A DNA stretch of 64,000 nt from UM-FILTER-33-9 sp964530235. GTDB taxonomy: Bacteria; Patescibacteriota; Microgenomatia; UBA1406; GWC2-37-13. Under the pieces are notes generated by a model. The model was not told the DNA's origin. It searched no databases and saw only the letters and a program-made list of their open reading frames with translations. The position numbers and the translations under genes are program-made. Location: assembly GCA_964530235.1 (NCBI GenBank), contig CAZGYB010000005.1, positions 1 to 64,000 on the forward strand, written 5' to 3'. Shown one piece after another: positions 1 through 7,195 of the stretch; within the stretch, counting starts at the first letter, position 1, and the number at the start of each line of letters is the position of its first letter.

Positions 1-352
1 TGCCTAATGAATCAAGGTATGTTATGGAGAAGTCGTCGGTTGTGAAGGGGAGAAATGATGCAAGCCGTTCTCTGTTTTCCCTGTCGGATTGCGACAGTAA
101 ACTTAAATCAGATTTAGTCTGAGATAGGGACTGGCGAGTGCTTGAACTGCGCTGCGAAGAAGAAGATTGAGGTGATCGTAAAGATGAGGCGGATGATTTT
201 TTTGTTTTTTTGGTATATGCATAAGGCGCAACAGTAGGGCCAGTGTTACTTTCAGACTGTGAAGGTTTAAAACGAAGTAAGTTTATGATAAGGATAATAA
301 GAATAAGGATGACCGTTAGAATAACAATTGAAACTGCGAGGACCTGTTTCAT
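1..352 (-). CDS. exported/membrane-anchored protein, 5' part only
   Basis: The ATG is at 352 and the frame stays open for 117 codons to the left window edge, so the C-terminus is missing. Residues 5-27 form one hydrophobic helix after a single Lys. A Ser/Thr/Gln-rich low-complexity stretch follows (about residues 30-80) and then a more globular part begins. This is the layout of a single-pass protein with an extracytoplasmic domain on a flexible linker. It lies downstream of hsp20 on the same strand, but a strong terminator separates them. The function cannot be assigned from the visible part. Confidence 0.75.
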   Translation of the reverse strand, partial: MKQVLAVSIVILTVILILIILIINLLRFKPSQSESNTGPTVAPYAYTKKTKKSSASSLRSPQSSSSQRSSSTRQSLSQTKSDLSLLSQSDRENRERLASFLPFTTDDFSITYLDSLG

Positions 353-371
353 AGTAGTATGTTAATCATAC

Positions 372-396
372 AAAAAAAAGCCCCCAAGGGGGGGCT
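372..396 (-). terminator. intrinsic terminator after hsp20
   Basis: A 7-bp perfect stem (AGCCCCC with GGGGGCT, loop of 4) is followed on the minus strand by a run of eight T. It sits between the hsp20 stop codon and the next minus-strand gene, so it should end hsp20 transcription. Confidence 0.85.
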
Positions 397-418
397 AAAA
401 AAATCAGACAAACATAAA

Positions 419-841
419 TTACTTATGTTTTTTGATGATGATTTTTTTTGCCTTTGCTGTTTCCGCAACCGGTGCGGTAATGCGTACTACTCCGTTTTTT
501 ACCGTTGCCTCAATGTTTTTTTCGTCGATCGCTCGTGGTAAATACGTAGTGTAGTTAAACGATGCAACCCGCTGCATTTTGTGGACAATCCGGTTTTTCT
601 TTTTTTCCTCTTCTGTCTCCTCGCTTTTTCCGGAAACGGTGAGAACTCCGTCTTCGTAGACGATATCAATTTTTTCCTCAGGAATTCCCGGGACCGAAGC
701 TTCAACAACAACCTTATTGTCTTCTTCGTACACATTCAGTCCTTCGGTCATAGTAAGTTCCGGCCACTCATTCTCCTCGTCCCAGTGAAGCGGTTTCATC
801 CATGAAGATCCGAAAAATGGATTAAATCTGACGATTGCCAT
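419..841 (-). CDS. small heat shock protein Hsp20/alpha-crystallin
   Basis: A holdase chaperone of 140 residues, usual size for bacterial Hsp20. The alpha-crystallin domain spans about residues 30-135 and holds the family hallmarks: an NVYEEDNKVVVEASVPG strand pair, VLTVSGK, and a C-terminal NGVVRITAPV strand (the A-x-x-x-n-G-v-L signature region). A GTG at 853 would add four residues, but that GTG lies inside the Shine-Dalgarno sequence AAGGGAGGTG (851-860). I therefore take the ATG at 841, 9 nt downstream of it. A CIRCE-like inverted repeat upstream suggests heat-shock repression, and the gene ends at its own terminator. Confidence 0.95.
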   Translation of the reverse strand: MAIVRFNPFFGSSWMKPLHWDEENEWPELTMTEGLNVYEEDNKVVVEASVPGIPEEKIDIVYEDGVLTVSGKSEETEEEKKKNRIVHKMQRVASFNYTTYLPRAIDEKNIEATVKNGVVRITAPVAETAKAKKIIIKKHK

Positions 842-890
842 AAATTTTTTCACCTCCCTTCGTTAGCAAACTATTAACTTAAGTGCTATA

Positions 891-917
891 TTGGCAGTCT
901 AACATATAGACTGCTAA
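891..917. promoter_or_regulatory. CIRCE-like operator upstream of hsp20
   Basis: Inverted repeat TTGGCAGTC-N9-GACTGCTAA. The classical HrcA operator CIRCE is TTAGCACTC-N9-GAGTGCTAA, so spacer length and half-site layout match. The same C/G exchange is made in both arms, plus one further mismatch in the left arm. On the minus strand a TTGACA (925-920) abuts the repeat. Binding by HrcA is inferred from family knowledge; no hrcA gene is in the window. Confidence 0.7.
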
Positions 918-918
918 C

Positions 919-948
919 TTGTCAAGGGGAATAGAATGTGATATAATA
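919..948 (+). promoter_or_regulatory. candidate promoter pointing away from hsp20
   Basis: TTGTCA (919-924) and TATAAT (943-948) are separated by 18 nt on the plus strand. No plus-strand gene follows before 2773, so if used it would drive the candidate RNA at about 955-1140. Confidence 0.4.
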
Positions 949-949
949 C

Positions 950-1138
950 ATTTACCTTAGTTTGATATTCTGCTGGAGAATAGAAACCTGCTTATGAGTA
1001 ATGTTTTTTGACATTCACTTTGAAAGTAAGACGGTTATGAACACCTTGTTTTTTTTGGGCCTGTCTTACGGAGCGCATGATATGTCTACTTGTTAGCATA
1101 TCGTTGTCATCAGTAAAAGTGATCGAGTAAGCAGATTT
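950..1138 (+). ncRNA. candidate structured non-coding RNA
   Basis: This gene-free stretch holds several nested complementarities. CTGCTTA (988-994) pairs with TAAGCAG (1128-1134). GTAAGACGG (1026-1034) pairs with CTGTCTTAC (1061-1069) with one G-U. GATATG (1079-1084) pairs with CATATC (1097-1102). A T-run (1136-1140) follows the closing arm. With the promoter-like pair at 919-948 this would give a transcript of about 180 nt. The size and closed rod shape recall 6S RNA, but I see no diagnostic 6S sequence and do not name it. Confidence 0.35.
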
Positions 1139-1987
1139 TTATTGAAAATTTCCACGCCATCCTATATAGGTCTGCACGCATCTTCGGATTCGCGCGTCGG
1201 TAATATCAGTGACATTGGCAGTATCCCCGTTTTGTAGTTTTATCAGCGCTTCACAATAGGGACGGTAAAAACCCCTCTTTTCCTCATCCGGTTGTCCGCT
1301 CGCAATAATAGTCATAACTAGGTCTGAAAATGCTTCACCGCCGAGTTCATTAAATTCCCGAGTGCACCATTCTATCCCCCGCTTTCCCAAGATCGGTTCA
1401 TGAACAATAACCTGTGGTTTATGCCCTCTTTGAATTACCGTCGATACAGGAACAACCATATCAGATACTCGTGCAAAACCGCGTATTCCTTTTTCAGCCT
1501 CTCCCATATCCGTTTGCCGAGTTCCGGATGCGTAAATAATACCGACTGAACCAGGTTCTCTAAGGAGGTTTTGAAATTGCTCTATCGGGTCTTTATTCAG
1601 TTCTCTTCTCTCATTTTCGTCCGGTTGGTATTTTTTTGTGTGGACAAAAAACGGTTTATACCCCAATTGTTCGATCATTTGAAGTGCAACATATCCGATC
1701 GCTTTCATTTCCCCGGTTTGAAATCTCTTGTTCATAAGAAGACCTACCTGCTTTTTTCCTTGGAGCTTATGAATTATTTTTACCGGAAATATGGTTGACA
1801 GAGTGCTTGGATGATCAGAAACAATGAGTACAGAGCCAGATTGCAACTGTTGTTCAATCGCCGGTAAATGACTGTAGCCTTCGAAGGCAACTCTCGCGCG
1901 AACTATGATATCCGCAAGAGGAACAGTAACTTTTCCGGTGAGTTTATCAATGGCTCGATGCGTTCGAACGGGCCGTTCGATCCTCAT
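1139..1987 (-). CDS. PlsC-like acyltransferase-fold protein with atypical motifs
   Basis: 282 residues resembling the lysophospholipid acyltransferase superfamily. Block I appears as SDHPSTLSTIFPV (His59) and block III as YASGTRQ (Gly155-Thr156-Arg157). In active PlsC enzymes these read H-x4-D and E-G-T-R. Here the block I Asp is Ser and the block III Glu is Ser, so catalytic activity is uncertain. No membrane segment is obvious. A TATAAT lies 15 nt before the ATG. It stands alone: the upstream minus-strand gene starts beyond a 42-nt gap and hsp20 is some 300 nt away. Fold assignment is inference from two motifs. Confidence 0.6.
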   Translation of the reverse strand: MRIERPVRTHRAIDKLTGKVTVPLADIIVRARVAFEGYSHLPAIEQQLQSGSVLIVSDHPSTLSTIFPVKIIHKLQGKKQVGLLMNKRFQTGEMKAIGYVALQMIEQLGYKPFFVHTKKYQPDENERRELNKDPIEQFQNLLREPGSVGIIYASGTRQTDMGEAEKGIRGFARVSDMVVPVSTVIQRGHKPQVIVHEPILGKRGIEWCTREFNELGGEAFSDLVMTIIASGQPDEEKRGFYRPYCEALIKLQNGDTANVTDITDARIRRCVQTYIGWRGNFQ

Positions 1988-2029
1988 ATTTTTAGTGCAG
2001 TTATTATACCAGTCTGAAACGATTTTGCC

Positions 2030-2701
2030 TTAGCAGTAAAAGGCGATCTTAATGGGGATTTTGAGACGAATACTCTGAGCCGATGATTTCTGAGTCAGTG
2101 GAATAAGGGTGCTTTTGATAATGAGGAACGAATGTTTTTTAATAAGTGAGATTTTGAATGCCGGCACTGATTTTGATGGCGCATTTATTTTATAAACGAA
2201 TTCCCTATGGATTAAATCCGAACAATATGCTGAGCTGTCAGCATTTATGGTAAACTGACGTTTGACCGCGAAATAATCCGGTTTATGTGTTCTCAGGGTT
2301 ATTTTTACTGCCGAGGCAATATATGGTGGTTTTTTTTCCGGAATAAATCGAGAAAGATTCGTATTCCATTCGAGGCTGAAATACAAAGATTTTTTTACTT
2401 CAGAAACTGCGGAAAAACTCCAGGCCTGTGGTGCGTACTGGTTTAAGTAAAGAATAAGGCGTTGCGATGGAAAACCCAGCTTGAGAAGGGATTTTCCTTC
2501 GATTTGAAATTGTGTTTTGTTAAACGGACTGACTGGTGTAAAGCTATAACCATTGTTTCTTAGATAATCGTCCAAAACCGATTTGAATGAATTGTTTTCT
2601 GCATTATCCCCAAAAATTATCGGGATCGTTTTTTTCAACATTTTGCAAAACAGAGTTGCGCTCGGTTCTCTCATGGTAGAACAAAGTATATATGCATTCA
2701 T
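2030..2701 (-). CDS. hypothetical protein
   Basis: 223 residues, rich in Ser, Lys and aromatic residues, predicted mostly beta by eye, with no signal peptide, membrane segment or motif I recognise. Internal ATG codons at residues 10 and 21 are possible alternative starts, and the ATG at 2701 has no Shine-Dalgarno. It is divergent from the winged-helix regulator at 2773, and a perfect inverted repeat lies two bases upstream of its start. Function unknown. Confidence 0.6.
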   Translation of the reverse strand: MNAYILCSTMREPSATLFCKMLKKTIPIIFGDNAENNSFKSVLDDYLRNNGYSFTPVSPFNKTQFQIEGKSLLKLGFPSQRLILYLNQYAPQAWSFSAVSEVKKSLYFSLEWNTNLSRFIPEKKPPYIASAVKITLRTHKPDYFAVKRQFTINADSSAYCSDLIHREFVYKINAPSKSVPAFKISLIKKHSFLIIKSTLIPLTQKSSAQSIRLKIPIKIAFYC

Positions 2702-2702
2702 T

Positions 2703-2721
2703 TTATCTGCTTGACAGATAA
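2703..2721. promoter_or_regulatory. inverted repeat between divergent genes, possible operator
   Basis: TTATCTG-CTTGA-CAGATAA, a perfect 7-bp inverted repeat with a 5-nt spacer. It lies in the 71-bp divergent gap, next to the start of the minus-strand gene and 36 bp from the -10 of the regulator gene. The position suits an operator for that regulator; this is inference. Confidence 0.4.
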
Positions 2722-2756
2722 TCTAACGAAAAAACGTAATATTGAAAGATTTTTGA

Positions 2757-2762
2757 TATAAT
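2757..2762 (+). promoter_or_regulatory. -10 element of the regulator gene
   Basis: TATAAT, 10 nt before the ATG at 2773, with no convincing -35. The mRNA leader would be only a few nucleotides. Confidence 0.55.
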
Positions 2763-2772
2763 AATAATCCAA

Positions 2773-3954
2773 ATGGCAGATTACATGGACCCATTTAACG
2801 AAAAAACGTTTTATTCACTTTTTGAACCATGGGTTACGATAATAAACCAAAAGGAGTCAGGTTCTGTTCTTCATATTCCAAGAAGAGATCAGCTGTATCA
2901 TGTGCATCAGTTTCTTTCCAGCGCACCGTTTTTGAAAACACGCCTGCTCGAGTATAGAGAGTTGCAGTTTATTGTTCTTGATTTAAATACCGTTGTATTG
3001 GACGATGTTTCGGACCTGAAAGCATATTTGGACTCTAAAATACTTAAAAATAAACGGCCGGTCCTGCTCATTCTCGATGCAGATACCCTCTTGGAGGACA
3101 AACGCCACCTGCTTGCTTATTTGGACGCTCAACATCAAGAATTTTGCGCCACCCTCATTTATTTTTTTTCAAAAAATATTACTTACGATAAATACAGTCG
3201 GCTCCTCAACTCATTTACGAGCTTGTTTCAACATATTGTTATTCTTCCCTACTTTGATAAACAGGATTCAAAGGATTTTCTTCTGAACAGGTCAAAACAA
3301 TTTTGCCCGGTACCCAGAAAAATTTCGGGCGAAATTCTTAATAAATGTGGCGGGTGTCTCTGGCTAATTAAACAATGTCTCCGTCACTATTGCGGTACAA
3401 AAGACGAAAAGGTGTTGTTTTCACATGATGTTCTCAATCTGAAACTCCGGGTTCTTTTTACCGAGCTGGAACCGGATGAAGTTGGTGTTTTAAAACAGAT
3501 TGTGTACAAAAACTATCAGTTTTCTTCCGATCAGCTTCCATTTATTTCCTATCTTCTCGAAACGAAAACAGTCATAAAAACACGCAAACATTTTAAGATC
3601 GCCATTCCGCTTTTTGAATCATACATAAAAGGATATTTTGCTGAAAAAAGCCGACTTTATCTTGACAAAGATGGATTATTGAAACTGAACGGCGTTCCGG
3701 TTGAGCTTTTTTTTTCGAAAAACGAAAAGCGTTTGTTAAACAACCTTGTATCTGACCCGAACAGGGTTTTTTCCCGCGACGAAACAGCGCGTTTATTATG
3801 GGGAAGCAAATACAAAGAAAGTTATACCGACTGGGCGCTTGATCAGATGATCTGGAGGTTAAGAAAAAAACTGAATAAGCTGAATATTGATTCGAATGTT
3901 ATTCATACCATTAAAAACAAGGGGTTCGTATTTAATACAGAATATGGGAAGTGA
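2773..3954 (+). CDS. winged-helix regulator with degenerate AAA/STAND-like ATPase region
   Basis: 393 residues. The C-terminus (about 295-390) reads as an OmpR/PhoB-type winged helix: a strand pair, LLNNLVSDPNRVFSRDETARLLWG, then the recognition segment ending VIHTIKNKGFVFN. Residues 30-230 look like an AAA/Orc-type ATPase core. VLLILDADTLLED (about 96-108) fits a Walker B strand and a later GGCLWLIKQCLRHY fits a sensor-2/lid helix. No GxxGxGK[ST] P-loop is present; VLHIPRRDQ occupies its place. It is probably a transcription factor that no longer hydrolyses ATP. It overlaps the next gene by 11 nt, which implies a shared job. Confidence 0.65.
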   Translation: MADYMDPFNEKTFYSLFEPWVTIINQKESGSVLHIPRRDQLYHVHQFLSSAPFLKTRLLEYRELQFIVLDLNTVVLDDVSDLKAYLDSKILKNKRPVLLILDADTLLEDKRHLLAYLDAQHQEFCATLIYFFSKNITYDKYSRLLNSFTSLFQHIVILPYFDKQDSKDFLLNRSKQFCPVPRKISGEILNKCGGCLWLIKQCLRHYCGTKDEKVLFSHDVLNLKLRVLFTELEPDEVGVLKQIVYKNYQFSSDQLPFISYLLETKTVIKTRKHFKIAIPLFESYIKGYFAEKSRLYLDKDGLLKLNGVPVELFFSKNEKRLLNNLVSDPNRVFSRDETARLLWGSKYKESYTDWALDQMIWRLRKKLNKLNIDSNVIHTIKNKGFVFNTEYGK

Positions 3955-5437
3955 AAGGAAGCTTCTTCGATTCAATGAATCACGGTCATTATTGAAGAGT
4001 GTTCCTTTCGAGCGTGTTTTGCTAAACGCAAATCCTGATTTACCCCCACTGGTTTTGCACGATATTTTAGGTATTGTTTCATCTTTAATGCCATACATGA
4101 CTGCAGATCCGGAACAGGCTCAAATGATACTTCGGGGAGGAGTATTCAGATCTCTGTATTACGGCAACACTATGTTTGATAACGCTTTTTATCTCATGTG
4201 GAATAAAGATCTTGCCTTGGGAGAAAGAAGTGATTTTTCAAGCGAAGTTTTACGCCATATGGCCGGTTATCCAAAAGATGTAGATATTAGATTGAATCAG
4301 GCTAATGTGACAATTGGTGAAGCTGTCGTTAGACCGTGGGATAAATTTATTCTTTCGATTATATCAGCACACCTTCAAGAACGAGGTTGGATCGGCCGAG
4401 ATTCAGCTCGAGGAGAAACCCATACATACGAACTTGAAAAGGATGAATTTGTTGTTCAGTTAAGATCGTTTGAAATAGGTAAAACAGCAAAACGCTTGCA
4501 TCATACAGCAATATTTAGAAACAAACAAAGCGGTGAGGTAATTCAAGAAGTGGGTTTTGCGGATATTGCGCGAACTGTTACTGAAATGAAAGAAGATGTT
4601 CGCTGTTTAAATTATGGTAGATCCGCGGAGGAAGAGCTTTCTGCTGATATTTGGTTGCAAGAGAACACAGGTTTGCCTGTTGATCAAAGACTAATGGTTT
4701 CGTATCAAGATACGGTTGATGATGATTTGGAATACCAATTATTACTTGATCAGTTTGGAAAAGGGCTTCTCGGAATACATAAAGGGTTTTCAGAGCAGTA
4801 TGCAGAATCTTTAACAACTGCGGTACGGGCAGTAAATTGGCTATCTGGCCATTGGGATTTTCTAAGAACCTTCAGTCATGTTCCCTTTTCTCAGTTTTTA
4901 ACCGACAGAGAAGCATGGATACGGAAAAAATATGCGGAACTGAGTCCAGTTCACGCTGCGGAAGCGAGAGTAAGATTAAGATCTGATGTTGCAAGCCAAA
5001 AAGAATCTATAAGAGAACTTATTGTACCGCTTCTAAGCGATATGCTTTTTTTATCTTCCGCAGATCCACACATAGGACTTACTTTCTCATATTACACAGG
5101 ATTACTCAACGCAGTAAATTTAGGCGAAGTAATTCAATCTTCAGGTCAACTAAAAACATTTTTTGAGAATTTAAGCCAAAAAACAGATACTCCTCCGGAT
5201 AAAGATTTTTGGGATCAAACTGTATTGGGTATATTCGTTTGGTATCAGGCAGGTTGTTTGGATAGGACAGATCCACTTGTTTTATTAGATGTTTTGAAAG
5301 ATATTTCATATACGAAAGAGCAGGAAACCCGTCTTAGAACGCTTGGAATATATCCCCCCGACATGCCCAGGACGGTTACGAGCTTACTAGAACTGCTTCT
5401 GCCGATCGGGCTAACAATGGATGATGTTGCGAATTAA
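3944..5437 (+). CDS. nucleotidyltransferase-fold-like protein
   Basis: 497 residues from the ATG at 3944, which overlaps the stop of the regulator gene. An upstream ATG at 3887 would extend 19 residues into that gene and is less likely. RGGVFRSLYYGN (about 64-75) followed by PKDVDIRL (about 110-117) resembles the GG...DxD active-site signature of the Pol-beta/CCA-adding nucleotidyltransferase family, but about 35 extra residues separate the halves. The remainder is mainly helical with no other motif I recognise. If the signature is real, it transfers an NMP to an RNA, protein or small molecule. The family is tentative. Confidence 0.5.
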   Translation: MGSERKLLRFNESRSLLKSVPFERVLLNANPDLPPLVLHDILGIVSSLMPYMTADPEQAQMILRGGVFRSLYYGNTMFDNAFYLMWNKDLALGERSDFSSEVLRHMAGYPKDVDIRLNQANVTIGEAVVRPWDKFILSIISAHLQERGWIGRDSARGETHTYELEKDEFVVQLRSFEIGKTAKRLHHTAIFRNKQSGEVIQEVGFADIARTVTEMKEDVRCLNYGRSAEEELSADIWLQENTGLPVDQRLMVSYQDTVDDDLEYQLLLDQFGKGLLGIHKGFSEQYAESLTTAVRAVNWLSGHWDFLRTFSHVPFSQFLTDREAWIRKKYAELSPVHAAEARVRLRSDVASQKESIRELIVPLLSDMLFLSSADPHIGLTFSYYTGLLNAVNLGEVIQSSGQLKTFFENLSQKTDTPPDKDFWDQTVLGIFVWYQAGCLDRTDPLVLLDVLKDISYTKEQETRLRTLGIYPPDMPRTVTSLLELLLPIGLTMDDVAN

Positions 5438-5462
5438 TTCAGCAGTTATTCAGTTAAATAGA

Positions 5463-5468
5463 TATAAT
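5463..5468 (+). promoter_or_regulatory. -10 element of the two-component/efflux operon
   Basis: TATAAT ending 6 nt before the ATG at 5475. Standard -10 geometry puts transcription start on or next to the start codon, so the operon probably begins with a leaderless message. Confidence 0.6.
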
Positions 5469-5474
5469 GACCCT

Positions 5475-6161
5475 ATGCGAATACTTGTTGTTGAAGACGA
5501 ACACCGGATTGCCCGGTCGATTGAACGCGGACTGCAACAGGAAGGCTATGCGGTTGATGTTGCGTTTTCCGGAACTGACGGCTTTGATTTTGCAGTGACA
5601 GAAGACTACGATACGATTATATTAGACTTAATGATTCCGGGAATTGACGGAATTACATTCTGCAAAAATCTCAGAAAGGAAAAAATAACTACACCAATAC
5701 TTATTCTTACTGCGAAAGGATTGGTTCAAGACAAAGTAACCGGTCTTGATTCGGGCGCAGACGATTATTTAAGCAAGCCGTTTTCTTTTGAAGAACTGCT
5801 TGCGCGTGTCCGCGCATTGACTCGAAGACCAAAGACATCGCTCAGTACGATATTGACGGTGGGTAATCTCACATTAAATCCTCAGACATTTATGGTCAAG
5901 AGAGGGAAAAAATCGATTCAGCTGTCGAATAAGGAGTTTGCACTCTCTGAGTATTTAATGCGAAATGCTGAAACGATTTGCACAAAAGAAAAAATCATCG
6001 CTCATGTTTGGGATTATGATGCGGACGTTCTTCCCAATACGGTAGAAGTATATGTTAAAAAATTGCGCAGTAAAATCGATGAACCATTTCCGAAAGAAAA
6101 ACCGCTCATTCATACGGTGCGGGGTTTCGGGTATGTTATCGGATTAAAAAAATATGTTTAA
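5475..6161 (+). CDS. OmpR/PhoB-family response regulator
   Basis: 228 residues. The receiver domain (1-115) has the acidic pair in VVEDE (residues 8-9), the phospho-acceptor Asp51 in LDLMIPG and the conserved Lys in YLSKPFS. The C-terminal winged helix (about 128-225) ends in the family strand TVRGFGYVI. An open frame extends 18 codons upstream to 5421 and overlaps the preceding gene, but MRILVVEDE at 5475 is the natural start and sits 6 nt after a TATAAT. It overlaps the histidine kinase gene by 8 nt and heads an operon for a MacAB-like transporter, which it probably controls. Confidence 0.93.
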   Translation: MRILVVEDEHRIARSIERGLQQEGYAVDVAFSGTDGFDFAVTEDYDTIILDLMIPGIDGITFCKNLRKEKITTPILILTAKGLVQDKVTGLDSGADDYLSKPFSFEELLARVRALTRRPKTSLSTILTVGNLTLNPQTFMVKRGKKSIQLSNKEFALSEYLMRNAETICTKEKIIAHVWDYDADVLPNTVEVYVKKLRSKIDEPFPKEKPLIHTVRGFGYVIGLKKYV

Positions 6162-7161
6162 AAGAGCGCGGATTGAATTAACACTCCTCTATCTTTCAAT
6201 GATTATGCTGGTGAGCATTTCGTTCAGTCTTTTTATCCACCGTGCAATCACTGCGGAACTTGAACGGTTTGAACGGATGCAGCGTGTACGGATTTACCGG
6301 AGGATCGATCCTCAGCTTGTTCCCCCGCCCCGGTTTGATCCGGAGCTGATCGAAGAGACAAAACAGCGGGTTACCTTGATTCTGTTTCTCATTAATTCAG
6401 GCATTTTTTTTATTTCCGGAGGATTTGGCTATATTCTTGCTGGAAAAACACTTCGGCCAATTCAGCAAATGGTTGATGAACAAAGCAGGTTTGTGAGCAA
6501 CGCTTCTCATGAACTGCGTACTCCTCTTACTTCGCTTAAAACCGGAATAGAAGTTGCACTTCGTGACAATCGTCTTGATCTTGGGCAGGCCAAACAATTA
6601 TTAAAAGAGAATATTGAGGAAGTGAACAAGCTGGAGCAGTTAAGCGGTGCATTGTTACAGCTCTCACGGTTCGAGCAAAACGGCTTTCATGCACAGTTTC
6701 AGAAAACTTCACTGAATTCGGTTGTTAACACCGCTATCAAAAAAGTTTTGGCTCTTGCAAAAACAAAACAAATTACAGTAAATAACAATATTTCAAAACC
6801 GATGGTTATGGGCGATGAAACGACGTTAATACAGCTGTTTGTGATTTTGTTTGATAATGCGATTAAATACAGTCCGAACAAATCAGCAGTTACCGTATCG
6901 GTACGTCTTACAAAAAACGAGACGCGTATTCAGATTACCGATACAGGAATAGGAATTGCAAAGAAAGATCTTCCCCGCATATTTGACCGATTTTATCGTG
7001 CAGATCAAGCCCGCGAAAAAAAAGATTCTGGTGGTTTTGGCTTGGGTCTTTCCATTGCAAAAGAAATTATGAAACGCCATAATGGGACTATTACGGTTGA
7101 AAGCAAAATGGGTAAAGGTACAACGGTTACGGTGTCATTTCCGGCAGTCAGGAAATTATAA
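6154..7161 (+). CDS. sensor histidine kinase
   Basis: 335 residues with two membrane helices (about 9-29 and 72-95) around a short 40-residue extracytoplasmic loop rich in Arg and Pro. No HAMP domain is clear. The H-box is SNASHELRTPLTSL with phospho-acceptor His119. The ATPase domain shows the N-box ILFDNAIKYSP, G1 DTGIGIAKKDLPRIFDRFYR and G2 GGFGLGLSIAKEI. The small sensor loop suggests it senses membrane or envelope conditions rather than a bound ligand. It is the partner of the regulator it overlaps. Confidence 0.93.
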   Translation: MFKRARIELTLLYLSMIMLVSISFSLFIHRAITAELERFERMQRVRIYRRIDPQLVPPPRFDPELIEETKQRVTLILFLINSGIFFISGGFGYILAGKTLRPIQQMVDEQSRFVSNASHELRTPLTSLKTGIEVALRDNRLDLGQAKQLLKENIEEVNKLEQLSGALLQLSRFEQNGFHAQFQKTSLNSVVNTAIKKVLALAKTKQITVNNNISKPMVMGDETTLIQLFVILFDNAIKYSPNKSAVTVSVRLTKNETRIQITDTGIGIAKKDLPRIFDRFYRADQAREKKDSGGFGLGLSIAKEIMKRHNGTITVESKMGKGTTVTVSFPAVRKL

Positions 7162-7195
7162 GCTATTTTTCAGAAAGATAAAGTATCATACCTCT

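Noticed and set aside
842..853. GTG start for hsp20 adding four residues
   Set aside because: The GTG is part of the Shine-Dalgarno AAGGGAGGTG that serves the ATG at 841.
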